Of a DNA stretch of 64,000 bases, positions 43,541-51,392 are shown piece after piece (the stretch's first letter is position 1; every line of letters begins with the position of its first letter). The stretch is taken from positions 1,796,001 to 1,860,000 of the forward strand of contig NZ_CP087598.1 in assembly GCF_020990385.1 (NCBI RefSeq), read 5' to 3'. This stretch comes from Paracoccus sp. MA (GTDB lineage: Bacteria; Pseudomonadota; Alphaproteobacteria; Rhodobacterales; Rhodobacteraceae). The position numbers and the translations under genes were made by a program. The notes under the pieces are model-generated. The model saw nothing but the letters and a program-made list of their open reading frames with translations, was not told where the DNA came from and searched no databases.

Positions 43541-44815
43541 ATGTCGTTGAAACCGTTCGTCTTTGCCATTTCCCTCGCCGCGGTCCTTCCGGCCTTCGCG
43601 CAAGACACCTCCCTTTCAACGGAATTGGCCGATATCGAACGGCAGCTGACCGAGATCGACGCGCAAGCCGCGCGCTACGACGGCGGCCTGATCCTGACCC
43701 TGATCGACGCACGCCGTGAGGCGCTTCTTCTCGCCAAGACACTCACCGAAAACCGGATCAACGCGGAAGCGGGTGGCGCGACTGTCGAAGTGACAGTCCC
43801 GGCTGTTCAGCCTGACGAGGCGCGTGCGGCGCAGATCCTCGGTGAAATGGCAGCGGCTCAACAGCGTATCGAAGAGGCGGAACGCGAAGCTGCAACCGGC
43901 GGCGGGCTGATCCAAGCGCTTGCGCTCAGCCGCGCCGAAACCGAACGCCTCACGCTGGCGCAACTGCAGATGGGGTATCTGCAGGCGAAATACGGCATCG
44001 CTTTCCCTGTGATGGTCGCTCTGCCTTCGGCAGCAGCTCCGGCCGCAGCGCCCGCGGCTGACCCGGCGACGCCGCCGGAGGGTGCAGCACAAACCGTCGC
44101 GTGGGCGGATGCGCGGTTTCCGGCCATCGACTATACGCTCGCGCCATTCGAGCAGGCCAATCGGGATGGGCATCGGATTTCCGGCTGGTGGACGATTGAA
44201 TCGAGCCGGGCGGCGGTGGACGACAGTCCGCAGATCGTCGCGCTGAACCATTCGCAGTTCCAGCCGAACAACTTCGTGGGCCAGACCGCCCTCGTCGCGC
44301 GCTGCATCGAAGGCGAAACGGCATTCGTCTTCGTGCAGGACGATTTTCTGATGAACGACTACCGCCGGAATTCGTTCGAAATGACGCTGCGCATCGATGA
44401 CCAGCCGTCGCAGCAGTCTCGCTGGAGCAGTCTCACCTCCAACAAAGGGGCGGGTCTGTTCGGGCGGGATGCAGAGACGTTCATCCGGTCGATCTACGAT
44501 GCCGACCGCCTGTTCATCCGGCTGGTCGAGTCAAACGGTCAGCAGCATGATGCGCTTTTCGAACTCGCGGGAGCGCAGGATGCCTTCGAGGAAGTCGCCG
44601 CGGCATGTGGATGGACCACCCTGTCGCTTTCCACAGACGACTACCGCGCCATTCAGACCCTCCTGAATGCAGGAGGTTTCGATGTGGGCACGCCGGATGG
44701 ACAATGGGGTCCAGCCTCCCAGAGGGCCATGCGCGCCTATCAGGCATCGGTAGGACTACCCGAAACCGGCGCGCCTGACCGGGCAACCCTCGAAAGGCTC
44801 GGCGTCCGTCAGTGA
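43541..44815 (+). CDS. Exported protein with VasI-like and peptidoglycan-binding domains
   Basis: 424 residues with a signal peptide (MSLKPFVFAISLAAVLPAFA, cleaved before QDTSL). Then comes a coiled-coil region (about 25-150), an Ala/Pro linker near 165-185 and a beta domain at about 205-350. The beta domain (GWWTIESSRAAVDDSPQIVA; ALVARCIEGETAFVFVQDDF; FEMTLRIDDQPSQQSRW) recalls VasI, a type VI secretion-associated protein. The last 60 residues form a PG_binding_1 domain (YRAIQTLLNAGGFDVGTPDG, QWGPASQRAMRAYQASVGLP). It acts in the periplasm and probably binds cell wall. It is not a usual tail gene and sits with parDE as cargo between tail genes. The VasI match is by eye and uncertain. Confidence 0.7.
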   Translation: MSLKPFVFAISLAAVLPAFAQDTSLSTELADIERQLTEIDAQAARYDGGLILTLIDARREALLLAKTLTENRINAEAGGATVEVTVPAVQPDEARAAQILGEMAAAQQRIEEAEREAATGGGLIQALALSRAETERLTLAQLQMGYLQAKYGIAFPVMVALPSAAAPAAAPAADPATPPEGAAQTVAWADARFPAIDYTLAPFEQANRDGHRISGWWTIESSRAAVDDSPQIVALNHSQFQPNNFVGQTALVARCIEGETAFVFVQDDFLMNDYRRNSFEMTLRIDDQPSQQSRWSSLTSNKGAGLFGRDAETFIRSIYDADRLFIRLVESNGQQHDALFELAGAQDAFEEVAAACGWTTLSLSTDDYRAIQTLLNAGGFDVGTPDGQWGPASQRAMRAYQASVGLPETGAPDRATLERLGVRQ

Positions 44816-44897
44816 CGAACGGTTAGGCGGGCAGGACAGAAACCAACGTCGCGACTCTTCAATCCTGCCGACTTTCGGCACTCCCGATGGCTTGATC

Positions 44898-45320
44898 ATG
44901 CCCACCACCCGCGAAACCGTCCTTGCCGCGCTGCACGCGCGGCTGCAGCCGCTTGCCGCCCTCACCCTCCGCGACGAGGTCCTGCCCGAGCGGATCCCCG
45001 CGGCGGGTCTGATCATCCTGCGCGACGGCCAGCCCGGAGAGCCGGAGGTGACGCTGTCGCCGCTGCGCTACCACTACCAGCACATGGCCGAGCTGGAGGT
45101 CGTCGTCCAGGCGGGCACCGGCCGGGCCAGCGCCTTCGACGATCTGACCACCGCCATCGGCACGGCGCTGGAAGCCGACCGGACGCTCGGAGGCCTCTGC
45201 GACTGGGTCGAACCTGAGGCCCCGGCCTCTGTCGATCTGCCAATCGAGGGTGCCGTCGCCCTTAAAGCAGCGGTGATCACCGTCGTCCTGCATTACACCA
45301 CGACCGGCCCTCTGGCCTGA
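44898..45320 (+). CDS. Tail terminator-like protein
   Basis: A 140-residue protein from the ATG at 44898 (44892 is an alternative). TRETVLAALHARLQPLAALT, EVLPERIPAAGLIILRDGQP and YHYQHMAELEVVVQAGTGRA match the small protein that lies just before the tail tube gene in many alphaproteobacterial prophages. Databases often label such proteins acyl-CoA transferase, but no such motif is present. By position it should cap the tail tube. Confidence 0.6.
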   Translation: MPTTRETVLAALHARLQPLAALTLRDEVLPERIPAAGLIILRDGQPGEPEVTLSPLRYHYQHMAELEVVVQAGTGRASAFDDLTTAIGTALEADRTLGGLCDWVEPEAPASVDLPIEGAVALKAAVITVVLHYTTTGPLA

Positions 45321-45346
45321 CATTCCCCAACTCACAGGAGACCCCA

Positions 45347-46285
45347 ATGGCACGCGCACACGGCGCGCGGGCGCAGATGGCGCTTGCGTTCGAAACCGTC
45401 TATGGCACCGCGCCCGCATCGGGCTATCGGACGGTGCCCTTCGCCAGCACCACGCTCGGCTCGGAACAGCCGCTGATCGCCTCGGAGCTGCTGGGTCAGG
45501 GGCGCGACCCGTTGGCCCCGATCAAGGATGCGGTCACGGCTGACGGCGATGTGGTGGTGCCGATCGATGTCGAGAACTTCGGCCTCTGGCTGAAGTCGGC
45601 CTTCGGCCAGCCGACGACCACCGGCACGACGCCGAAGACCCACACTTTCCAGTCCGGCAACTGGACGCTGCCGAGCATGGCCATCGAGACAGCGATGCCC
45701 GAAGTGCCGCGCTACGCGATGTATACTGGCTGTGTTTGCGATCAGCTATCGTGGCAAATGGCGCGCTCTGGCCTGCTCACGGCGACCGCGCGTCTGGTGG
45801 CGCAGGGCGAGAACGTCGCCGCCGCCACGGCCGCGGGCACGCCCACCTCGCTGGCGCTGCAGCGGTTTGGCCATTTCAACGGGGCGATCACGCGCAATGG
45901 TACACCACTCGGCAACGTCATCTCGGCCGAGGTGACCTATTCCAACGGCCTTGACCGCATTGAGACCATCCGCTCGGACGGCCGCATCGAAGGGGCAGAC
46001 CCGGGCATGGCCGCCCTAACCGGCCGCGTCGAGGTGCGTTTCGCCGACACCGCGCTTATCACGCAGGCCATCGACGGCACGCCTTGCGAACTGGTCTTCG
46101 CCTGGAGCCTCGGGGCCAACGCCAGCTTCACCTTCACTGCCCATGCCGTCTACCTGCCGCGCCCCCGGATCGAGATCCCCGGGCCGCAGGGCATCCAGGC
46201 CACCTTTGACTGGCAGGCCGCGAAGGCCACCAGCCCGGCGCGCATGTGCACTGCCGTCCTCGTCAACACCGTCACGGGATACTGA
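45347..46285 (+). CDS. Phage tail tube protein
   Basis: A 312-residue, beta-rich protein starting ARAHGARAQMALAFETVYGT, with SEQPLIASELLGQGRDPLAP and SAEVTYSNGLDRIETIRSDG, and ending in an Ig-like part. The size and the place directly before the frameshifting tail chaperone and tape measure genes are those of the major tail (tube) protein of non-contractile tails. AGGAGA precedes the start. Confidence 0.78.
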   Translation: MARAHGARAQMALAFETVYGTAPASGYRTVPFASTTLGSEQPLIASELLGQGRDPLAPIKDAVTADGDVVVPIDVENFGLWLKSAFGQPTTTGTTPKTHTFQSGNWTLPSMAIETAMPEVPRYAMYTGCVCDQLSWQMARSGLLTATARLVAQGENVAAATAAGTPTSLALQRFGHFNGAITRNGTPLGNVISAEVTYSNGLDRIETIRSDGRIEGADPGMAALTGRVEVRFADTALITQAIDGTPCELVFAWSLGANASFTFTAHAVYLPRPRIEIPGPQGIQATFDWQAAKATSPARMCTAVLVNTVTGY

Positions 46286-46287
46286 TC

Positions 46288-46725
46288 ATGATCCGACTGA
46301 ACCTCTCGAACCGGCCCGAATGGCTGGACCTGCTGCCTGGCCTGCGGGTCTTGGTGGCCCCTCTGACCACCGCGCTGATGGTCTCGGCCCGCGCCGATCC
46401 CGTGATCGACGGCCTGTCGGAAAGTTCCAGCCAGGAGGATATGGCGCTGGCAATGGCCAAGGCGGTCGCTCGCCGCGCGGTCTTGGAATGGGAAGGCGTC
46501 GGCGACGATGACGGCAACCTCGTCCCCGTCAGCCCGGCCGGGATCGACGCCCTTCTGGAAATCTGGCCGGTATTCGAGGCCTTCCAGGCGCAATACGTCG
46601 CCCGTGGCCTGATGCTGGATCAGGAAAAAAACTCCTCCGCGCCCTCGCCGACTGGTCCTTCGGCGGGGGCGACGGCTACTGCGCGGCATGCTCGGGCCCC
46701 TGCCCCGACTGCCCCGCAAGACTGA
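46288..46725 (+). CDS. Tail assembly chaperone, zero-frame product (gpG-like)
   Basis: A 145-residue product starting MIRLNLSNRPEWLDLLPGLR; the ATG at 46288 is 3 bases after the tail tube stop. The helical core (LSESSSQEDMALAMAKAVAR, RAVLEWEGVGDDDGNLVPVS) is followed by YVARGLMLDQEKN. There the slippery site A AAA AAC lets a fraction of ribosomes shift to the -1 frame. The zero-frame tail after that point (SSAPSPTGPSAGATATARHA) is low-complexity. The lambda G/GT pair between tail tube and tape measure is the precedent. Confidence 0.8.
   Translation: MIRLNLSNRPEWLDLLPGLRVLVAPLTTALMVSARADPVIDGLSESSSQEDMALAMAKAVARRAVLEWEGVGDDDGNLVPVSPAGIDALLEIWPVFEAFQAQYVARGLMLDQEKNSSAPSPTGPSAGATATARHARAPAPTAPQD
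46626..46671 (+). promoter_or_regulatory. Programmed -1 ribosomal frameshift signal
   Basis: Slippery heptamer A-AAA-AAC at 46626-46632 in the correct phase (zero-frame codons GAA AAA AAC). After a 7-base spacer follows a possible stimulator hairpin: CGCCCTCGCC (46640-46649) pairs with GGCGGGGGCG (46662-46671), ten pairs with one T-G wobble and a 12-base loop. A shifted ribosome continues with CTC CTC CGC in the downstream frame. Confidence 0.8.
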
Positions 46726-46955
46726 ACCGGCCGCTGACGGTCGAGGGCTGGCAGGTCTGGGACCTCACCCAGCGCCTCGGCGGCCAGCTGCGCATCGCCC
46801 CGGGGGCGGTCATCGGATGGGACATGGGCGCGGCGCTGTCATTGGCGCAGGCGCTGGGCATCAACGCCCTGATCGCAGCCGAACTGCTGCCAGAGATCGA
46901 GGCGGTGATGGTGCGCAAATTCAACGAGCAGATGGAAGGACGCCGGAATGGCTGA
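46632..46955 (+). CDS. Tail assembly chaperone, -1 frame extension (T part of gpGT-like fusion)
   Basis: Read only by ribosomes that slip at 46626-46632. It adds 107 residues to the first 115 of the upstream protein, giving a fusion of about 222. The extension reads LLRALADWSFGGGDGY, then a Cys-rich patch CAACSGPCPDCPARL, then VEGWQVWDLTQRLGGQLRIA and ALGINALIAAELLPEIEAVM. It has no start codon of its own. Its stop overlaps the tape measure start by 8 bp. In lambda the T part links the tape measure protein to tube subunits. The four cysteines (C-x2-C-x3-C-x2-C) could bind a metal. Confidence 0.8.
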   Translation, partial: LLRALADWSFGGGDGYCAACSGPCPDCPARLNRPLTVEGWQVWDLTQRLGGQLRIAPGAVIGWDMGAALSLAQALGINALIAAELLPEIEAVMVRKFNEQMEGRRNG

Positions 46956-49410
46956 GAAGAAGGTCTCCGTCCGCCTCGTGGCGGAGGGCGGACGCCGCGT
47001 TCGCGCGGAGCTGGAGGGGATCGGAGATGCCGGGGCGAAGGGGATCGGCCGCCTGTCGCGCGAGATGGAACTGGCCAACACCCGGCTTGCGTCCTTTGCC
47101 CGTCGCGCCGGTCTTGCTCTTGGGGCTGCTGCAGCCGCGGCCACCGCCTCGCTCGGGCTGATTGTCCGCTCCACGGCCGAGAGTGCCGCGCAGATCCGGC
47201 AGTTCGCGCAGGTCGCAAATGCGACGCCTGAGGCGCTGCAGCGCTGGTCGGCTGGCGCGCGGACGGTCGGGATTGAGCAAGAGAAGCTGGCCGACATCCT
47301 GAAGGACGTGAACGACCGGGTCGGGGATTTCCTGCAGACCGGCGGCGGGCCGATGGCCGACTTCTTCGAGAATGTGGCCCCGCGTGTGGGCGTGACAGCC
47401 GATCAGTTCGCCCGCCTTTCCGGCCCTGAAGCCCTCCAGCTCTACGTCGACACATTGGAACGCGCTGGGCTCAGCCAGCAGGAGATGACCTTCTATCTCG
47501 AGGCCATGGCCTCGGACGCGACGCGGTTGATCCCGCTCCTTCGCAACGGCGGGGCCGAGATGGCCCGACTTGGGGATCAGGCTTCGGACCTCGGCGCGGT
47601 TCTGGACAGCGATGCCCTCGAAGCCCTGCGCCGCACGCAACTGGCGCTGGGCACGGTCTCGCTGGTCTTCGAAGGCCTGCGCAACCGCATCGCCGTGGCG
47701 GTCGCCCCGACAATCGAGGCGCTGGCCAATGCCTTCGTGGCGCTGGCCTCCGATGGCGGCATCCTGCGGTCGGCCATCGACACGCTGATCGGCAACCTTG
47801 GAAGGCTGGCGTCCTATGCGGCCACTTTCGCCGCCGTCATGGCCGGGCGCTGGGTGGCGGGGCTTGCCGCTGCTGCCCTGTCGGTGCGCGGCCTCGCCAC
47901 GGCGCTGGTCTTCCTGCGGGGTGCCCTGATCCGCACCGGCATCGGCGCGCTGATCGTCGGCGCAGGCGAGCTGGTCTACCAGTTCTCGCAGCTGGTGGCC
48001 CGGGTCGGCGGCGTGGGCGAGGCGTTTCGCCTGCTGGGCGATCTGGCCCGCGAGGTCTGGTCGCGCATCGGCCTGTCGCTGGACGCGGCGCTCGCCCGCA
48101 TGGCGGCCGGATGGGAGGGGCTTAAGGCGGCCGGTCTGTCGGCGCTCGAGGGCACCATCGCAGGCGTCGTCAGCTTCGGCGACCGGACGGTGGCGATCTT
48201 CCAGGGTGCCTATGATGCGGCGGTGGCAATCTGGGGAAGCCTCCCCGGGGCCATCGGCGACTTCGCCTTCCAGGCCGCGAACGGGCTGATCTCGGGCGTC
48301 GAAGCGATGCTGAACGGCGTCGTCACGCGCATCAACAGCTTCATCGAGACCCTGAATGCGGCGCTGGCTCTGCTGCCGGAGTGGGCGACGGGCGAAGGTG
48401 GCGTGCGGATCGGCATCCTCGATCCCGTGGAACTGGGGCGTATCGGCAACCCCTTTGAGGGCGCGGCAACGGCCGCAGGGGCTGCGGCAGCGGATGCTTT
48501 CTCAGCAGCGCTGTCACGCACCTATCTGGAACCGCCCGATCTCGGGCTCGGTGCCATGGCAGATGACGCCCGCGCCCGGGCCGATGGCTATAGCGAGGCC
48601 GCCGGGATGCTGGCTGACGCTGCCGGTCGGCCATTGGCCAGCTGGCAGGCGTTGAAGGATGCGGTGACCGGCACGGGGACCGAGGCCGAATCCGCGCTGG
48701 CGGACGCAGCCGCCTCGGCGGATGCCCTGACCGCCGGGCTGAACGACACCGCCACCGCCGCCGATGGTGCGGGCGGGGCTGCGCGCGAGGCCGGGGCCGC
48801 AGCGGCGGAAGGCGCGGATACGGCCCTCACCGGCTGGCAGGCCGTCACGGCCGCGCTGGCCGATTATGCCGCCAAGGCGCGCGACATTGGCGGGGATATC
48901 GGCAGCGCGCTGGTCGGCGCCTTCACCTCGGCCGAGAACGCCATCGGTGACTTCGTGAAGACCGGCAAGCTCGACTTCCGCGATCTCGTGACGTCCATGA
49001 TCGCCGATCTTGCCAAACTCGCCGCCCGGCGTTTCATCCTCGGCCCCATAGCCAATGCACTCTCCGGCGCGCTGGGCGGTGCGGGTGGGATTTTCGCGAA
49101 CATCCTGCATGCGGGCGGGATGGTCGGTGCCCCGGGCTCCGGCCGGATGGTCCCGGCGCTGGCCTTTGCAGGCGCGCCGCGCATGCATTCCGGCGGCTGG
49201 GCCGGTCTGCGGCAAGATGAGGTGCCGGCGATCTTGCAACGCGGGGAGCGGGTCCTCTCGCGCAGGGAAGCCTCGGGCTACGGCCAGGCGGGCGCCTCGA
49301 CCGTCAACGTCACGATCAACGCCCGGGATGCTGAGAGTTTCCGCCAGTCCCGCACGCAGGTCGCCAGCGACATCGCCCGCGCTGTGTCGTTGGGCCGGAG
49401 GGGGATGTGA
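46948..49410 (+). CDS. Tail tape measure protein
   Basis: 820 residues that set tail length. It starts MAEKKVSVRLVAEGGRRVRA and has hydrophobic stretches (RRAGLALGAAAAAATASLGL near 55; about 285-330). A long Ala-rich helical region follows (540-660, with many EA and AD pairs). The C-terminus (FASVLHAGG-like: NILHAGGMVGAPGSGRMVPA; VPAILQRGERVLSRREASGY) is typical of lambdoid/GTA-like tape measures. In these families length scales with the tail at about 1.5 Å per residue, so this would be a short-to-medium tail. It overlaps the chaperone stop and the DUF2460 start region. Confidence 0.88.
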   Translation: MAEKKVSVRLVAEGGRRVRAELEGIGDAGAKGIGRLSREMELANTRLASFARRAGLALGAAAAAATASLGLIVRSTAESAAQIRQFAQVANATPEALQRWSAGARTVGIEQEKLADILKDVNDRVGDFLQTGGGPMADFFENVAPRVGVTADQFARLSGPEALQLYVDTLERAGLSQQEMTFYLEAMASDATRLIPLLRNGGAEMARLGDQASDLGAVLDSDALEALRRTQLALGTVSLVFEGLRNRIAVAVAPTIEALANAFVALASDGGILRSAIDTLIGNLGRLASYAATFAAVMAGRWVAGLAAAALSVRGLATALVFLRGALIRTGIGALIVGAGELVYQFSQLVARVGGVGEAFRLLGDLAREVWSRIGLSLDAALARMAAGWEGLKAAGLSALEGTIAGVVSFGDRTVAIFQGAYDAAVAIWGSLPGAIGDFAFQAANGLISGVEAMLNGVVTRINSFIETLNAALALLPEWATGEGGVRIGILDPVELGRIGNPFEGAATAAGAAAADAFSAALSRTYLEPPDLGLGAMADDARARADGYSEAAGMLADAAGRPLASWQALKDAVTGTGTEAESALADAAASADALTAGLNDTATAADGAGGAAREAGAAAAEGADTALTGWQAVTAALADYAAKARDIGGDIGSALVGAFTSAENAIGDFVKTGKLDFRDLVTSMIADLAKLAARRFILGPIANALSGALGGAGGIFANILHAGGMVGAPGSGRMVPALAFAGAPRMHSGGWAGLRQDEVPAILQRGERVLSRREASGYGQAGASTVNVTINARDAESFRQSRTQVASDIARAVSLGRRGM

Positions 49411-50036
49411 TGGCCTTCCACGAGGTCCGCTTTCCGGACAACATCAGCCGCGGGGCACGCGGTGGCCCCGAGCGGCGCACCCAGATCGTCGAGCTGGCAA
49501 GCGGGGCCGAGGAACGCAACGCGAGCTGGGCCAACAGCCGCCGCCGCTACGATGTCGCCTACGGCATCCGCCGCGCCGACGATCTGGAGGCAGTCGTCGC
49601 CTTCTTCGAGGCGCGGAACGGGCGCCTCCATGGCTTCCGCTTCAAGGATTGGGCCGATTTCAAGTCGTGCCTGCCGTCGCAGACCCCGGCCTCAACCAAT
49701 CAACCCATCGGCACCGGCAACGGGTCGGCTACCCTGTTTCAGCTGACCAAGCGCTACACCTCCGGCGCGCAGTCCTGGTCGCGGGCCATCGCCAAACCTG
49801 TCGCAGGAACCGTGACCATCGCCCTGAACGGCACGCCCCAGGCCTCCGGCTGGTCGGTTTCCACGACAACCGGTCTCATCACATTCGTCACGGCTCCCGC
49901 CGCGGGCGTGGCCATCACCGCAGGCTTCGAATTCGACGTCCCTGTCCGCTTCGACACCGACGCCCTCGATGTCACCCTCGACTTCGAACGCCTCGGGTCG
50001 ATCACCTCGATCCCCCTCGTGGAAATCCGCACATGA
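49410..50036 (+). CDS. DUF2460 / TIGR02217 tail protein (GTA ORFG12-like)
   Basis: A 208-residue distal tail protein. AFHEVRFPDNISRGARGGPE at the start and RRYDVAYGIRRADDLEAVVA, FFEARNGRLHGFRFKDWADF are the family hallmarks. The ATG at 49410 overlaps the tape measure stop (TGATG); a GTG at 49407 is possible. It is first of the four-gene set (DUF2460, DUF2163, NlpC/P60, TIM-barrel) known from the Rhodobacter gene transfer agent and its phage relatives. Confidence 0.88.
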   Translation: MAFHEVRFPDNISRGARGGPERRTQIVELASGAEERNASWANSRRRYDVAYGIRRADDLEAVVAFFEARNGRLHGFRFKDWADFKSCLPSQTPASTNQPIGTGNGSATLFQLTKRYTSGAQSWSRAIAKPVAGTVTIALNGTPQASGWSVSTTTGLITFVTAPAAGVAITAGFEFDVPVRFDTDALDVTLDFERLGSITSIPLVEIRT

Positions 50037-50917
50037 AGACCCTGAACCCCGCGCTGCAGGCGCATCTCGACGATGGCACGACGACGCTCGCTTGGTGCTG
50101 GCGCATCACCCGGGCCGACGGCATGACATTCGGTTTCACGGACCATGACCGGACCCTCACCTTCGACGGCACCGAATTCGAGCCGGAGAGCGGTCTGACG
50201 GCATCCGAGGTCCGGTCGGGGGCGGACCTGTCGGTCGATGCGCAGGATGCCCAAGGCGTGCTGTCTTCGGACCGGATCACCGAGACCGATATCCTCGACG
50301 GCCGCTGGGACAATGCGGCGGTCGAGGTCTGGCGGGTGAACTGGGCCAGCCCCGCGCAGCGCGTGCTCTTGCGCCGCGGTGCCATCGGCCAGATCCGGCG
50401 CGGGCGGCTCGCCTTCGTCGCCGAGGTCCGGTCGCTGGCGCACATCCTTGGCCAGACAGTGGGGCGGACGTTTCAGGCCAGCTGCGACGCTGCGCTGGGC
50501 GATGCGCGCTGCGGCGTGAACCTCGAGGCCCCGGCCTTCACGGGCAGCGGCGTGGTCATCGATGTGCTGCGCGACCGGGCCTTCACGGCTTCCGGCCTCG
50601 GCGCCTTCGCGGCGGGCTGGTTCGGCTTCGGTCTGGTGGAATGGTCGACTGGCGCGAACGCCGGGCGGCGGGTCGAGGTGCTGTCGCATGACCTCGTCGA
50701 CGGGGTCGCGATCCTGACCCTGCTGGAAGCACCGGTGCGCCTGATCATGGCGACAGACACCTTCATCGTCCGGGCGGGCTGCGACAAGCGGATCGCGACC
50801 TGCGGGACGAAGTTCGCCAATGTCGCAAACTTCCGAGGCTTCCCGCACATCCCGGGCCAGGACGCCGTATTGCGCTACGCCACCAAGGACGGCGGCCATG
50901 AGGGTGCGGTGCTGTGA
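50033..50917 (+). CDS. DUF2163 / phage BR0599-type tail protein (GTA ORFG13-like)
   Basis: 294 residues starting MKTLNPALQAHLDDGTTTLA, WCWRITRADGMTFGFTDHDR, the standard opening of the family. The C-terminal half has paired Cys residues (ASCDAALGDARCGVNLEAP; VRAGCDKRIATCGTKFANV, NFRGFPHIPGQD) as in BR0599-like proteins, where they can hold an iron-sulphur or metal site at the tail hub. It overlaps neighbours by 4 bp on both sides. Confidence 0.88.
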   Translation: MKTLNPALQAHLDDGTTTLAWCWRITRADGMTFGFTDHDRTLTFDGTEFEPESGLTASEVRSGADLSVDAQDAQGVLSSDRITETDILDGRWDNAAVEVWRVNWASPAQRVLLRRGAIGQIRRGRLAFVAEVRSLAHILGQTVGRTFQASCDAALGDARCGVNLEAPAFTGSGVVIDVLRDRAFTASGLGAFAAGWFGFGLVEWSTGANAGRRVEVLSHDLVDGVAILTLLEAPVRLIMATDTFIVRAGCDKRIATCGTKFANVANFRGFPHIPGQDAVLRYATKDGGHEGAVL

Positions 50918-51360
50918 CCGCGCAAACACCGACCGCCGATCCAGCCCGCGTCATCGCCGCCGCGCGATCTTGGCTCGGCACGCCCTATCACGACCAGGCC
51001 AGCTTGCGCGGGGTCGGCTGCGACTGCCTCGGCCTGGCACGGGGCGTCTGGCGCGAGGTGGTCGGGCCGGAGCCATTTCCGATCCCGCCCTACAGCCGCG
51101 ACTGGGGCGAGACCGGGCCGCGCGAGGTGCTGGCGGACGGCGCGCGGGCGATGATGCCCGAGGTCGCAACCGCAGATGCACCGCCCGGCGCGCTGATCCT
51201 GTTCCGGATGATGCCCCGCGCCATCGCCAAGCATGTGGGCATTCTCACCGGCCCAGACACCTTCCTACACGCCTATGAACGCCTCGGGGTGATCGAGGAA
51301 CCGCTGACACCAGCATGGCGACGCCGCATCGCTTTCGCCTTCCTGTTCCCCGCACGCTGA
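50914..51360 (+). CDS. NlpC/P60 tail peptidase (GTA ORFG14-like)
   Basis: 148 residues; cell-wall peptidase of the tail tip that opens peptidoglycan during DNA entry. RSWLGTPYHDQASLRGVGCD has the catalytic Cys, followed by CLGLARGVWREV. The His is in AKHVGILTGPDTFLHAYERL. The start is a GTG that overlaps the previous stop (GTGA). Confidence 0.9.
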   Translation: MTAQTPTADPARVIAAARSWLGTPYHDQASLRGVGCDCLGLARGVWREVVGPEPFPIPPYSRDWGETGPREVLADGARAMMPEVATADAPPGALILFRMMPRAIAKHVGILTGPDTFLHAYERLGVIEEPLTPAWRRRIAFAFLFPAR

Positions 51361-51392
51361 CACCCCAACCTTTCGAACCTTGAGTTTCCGCC

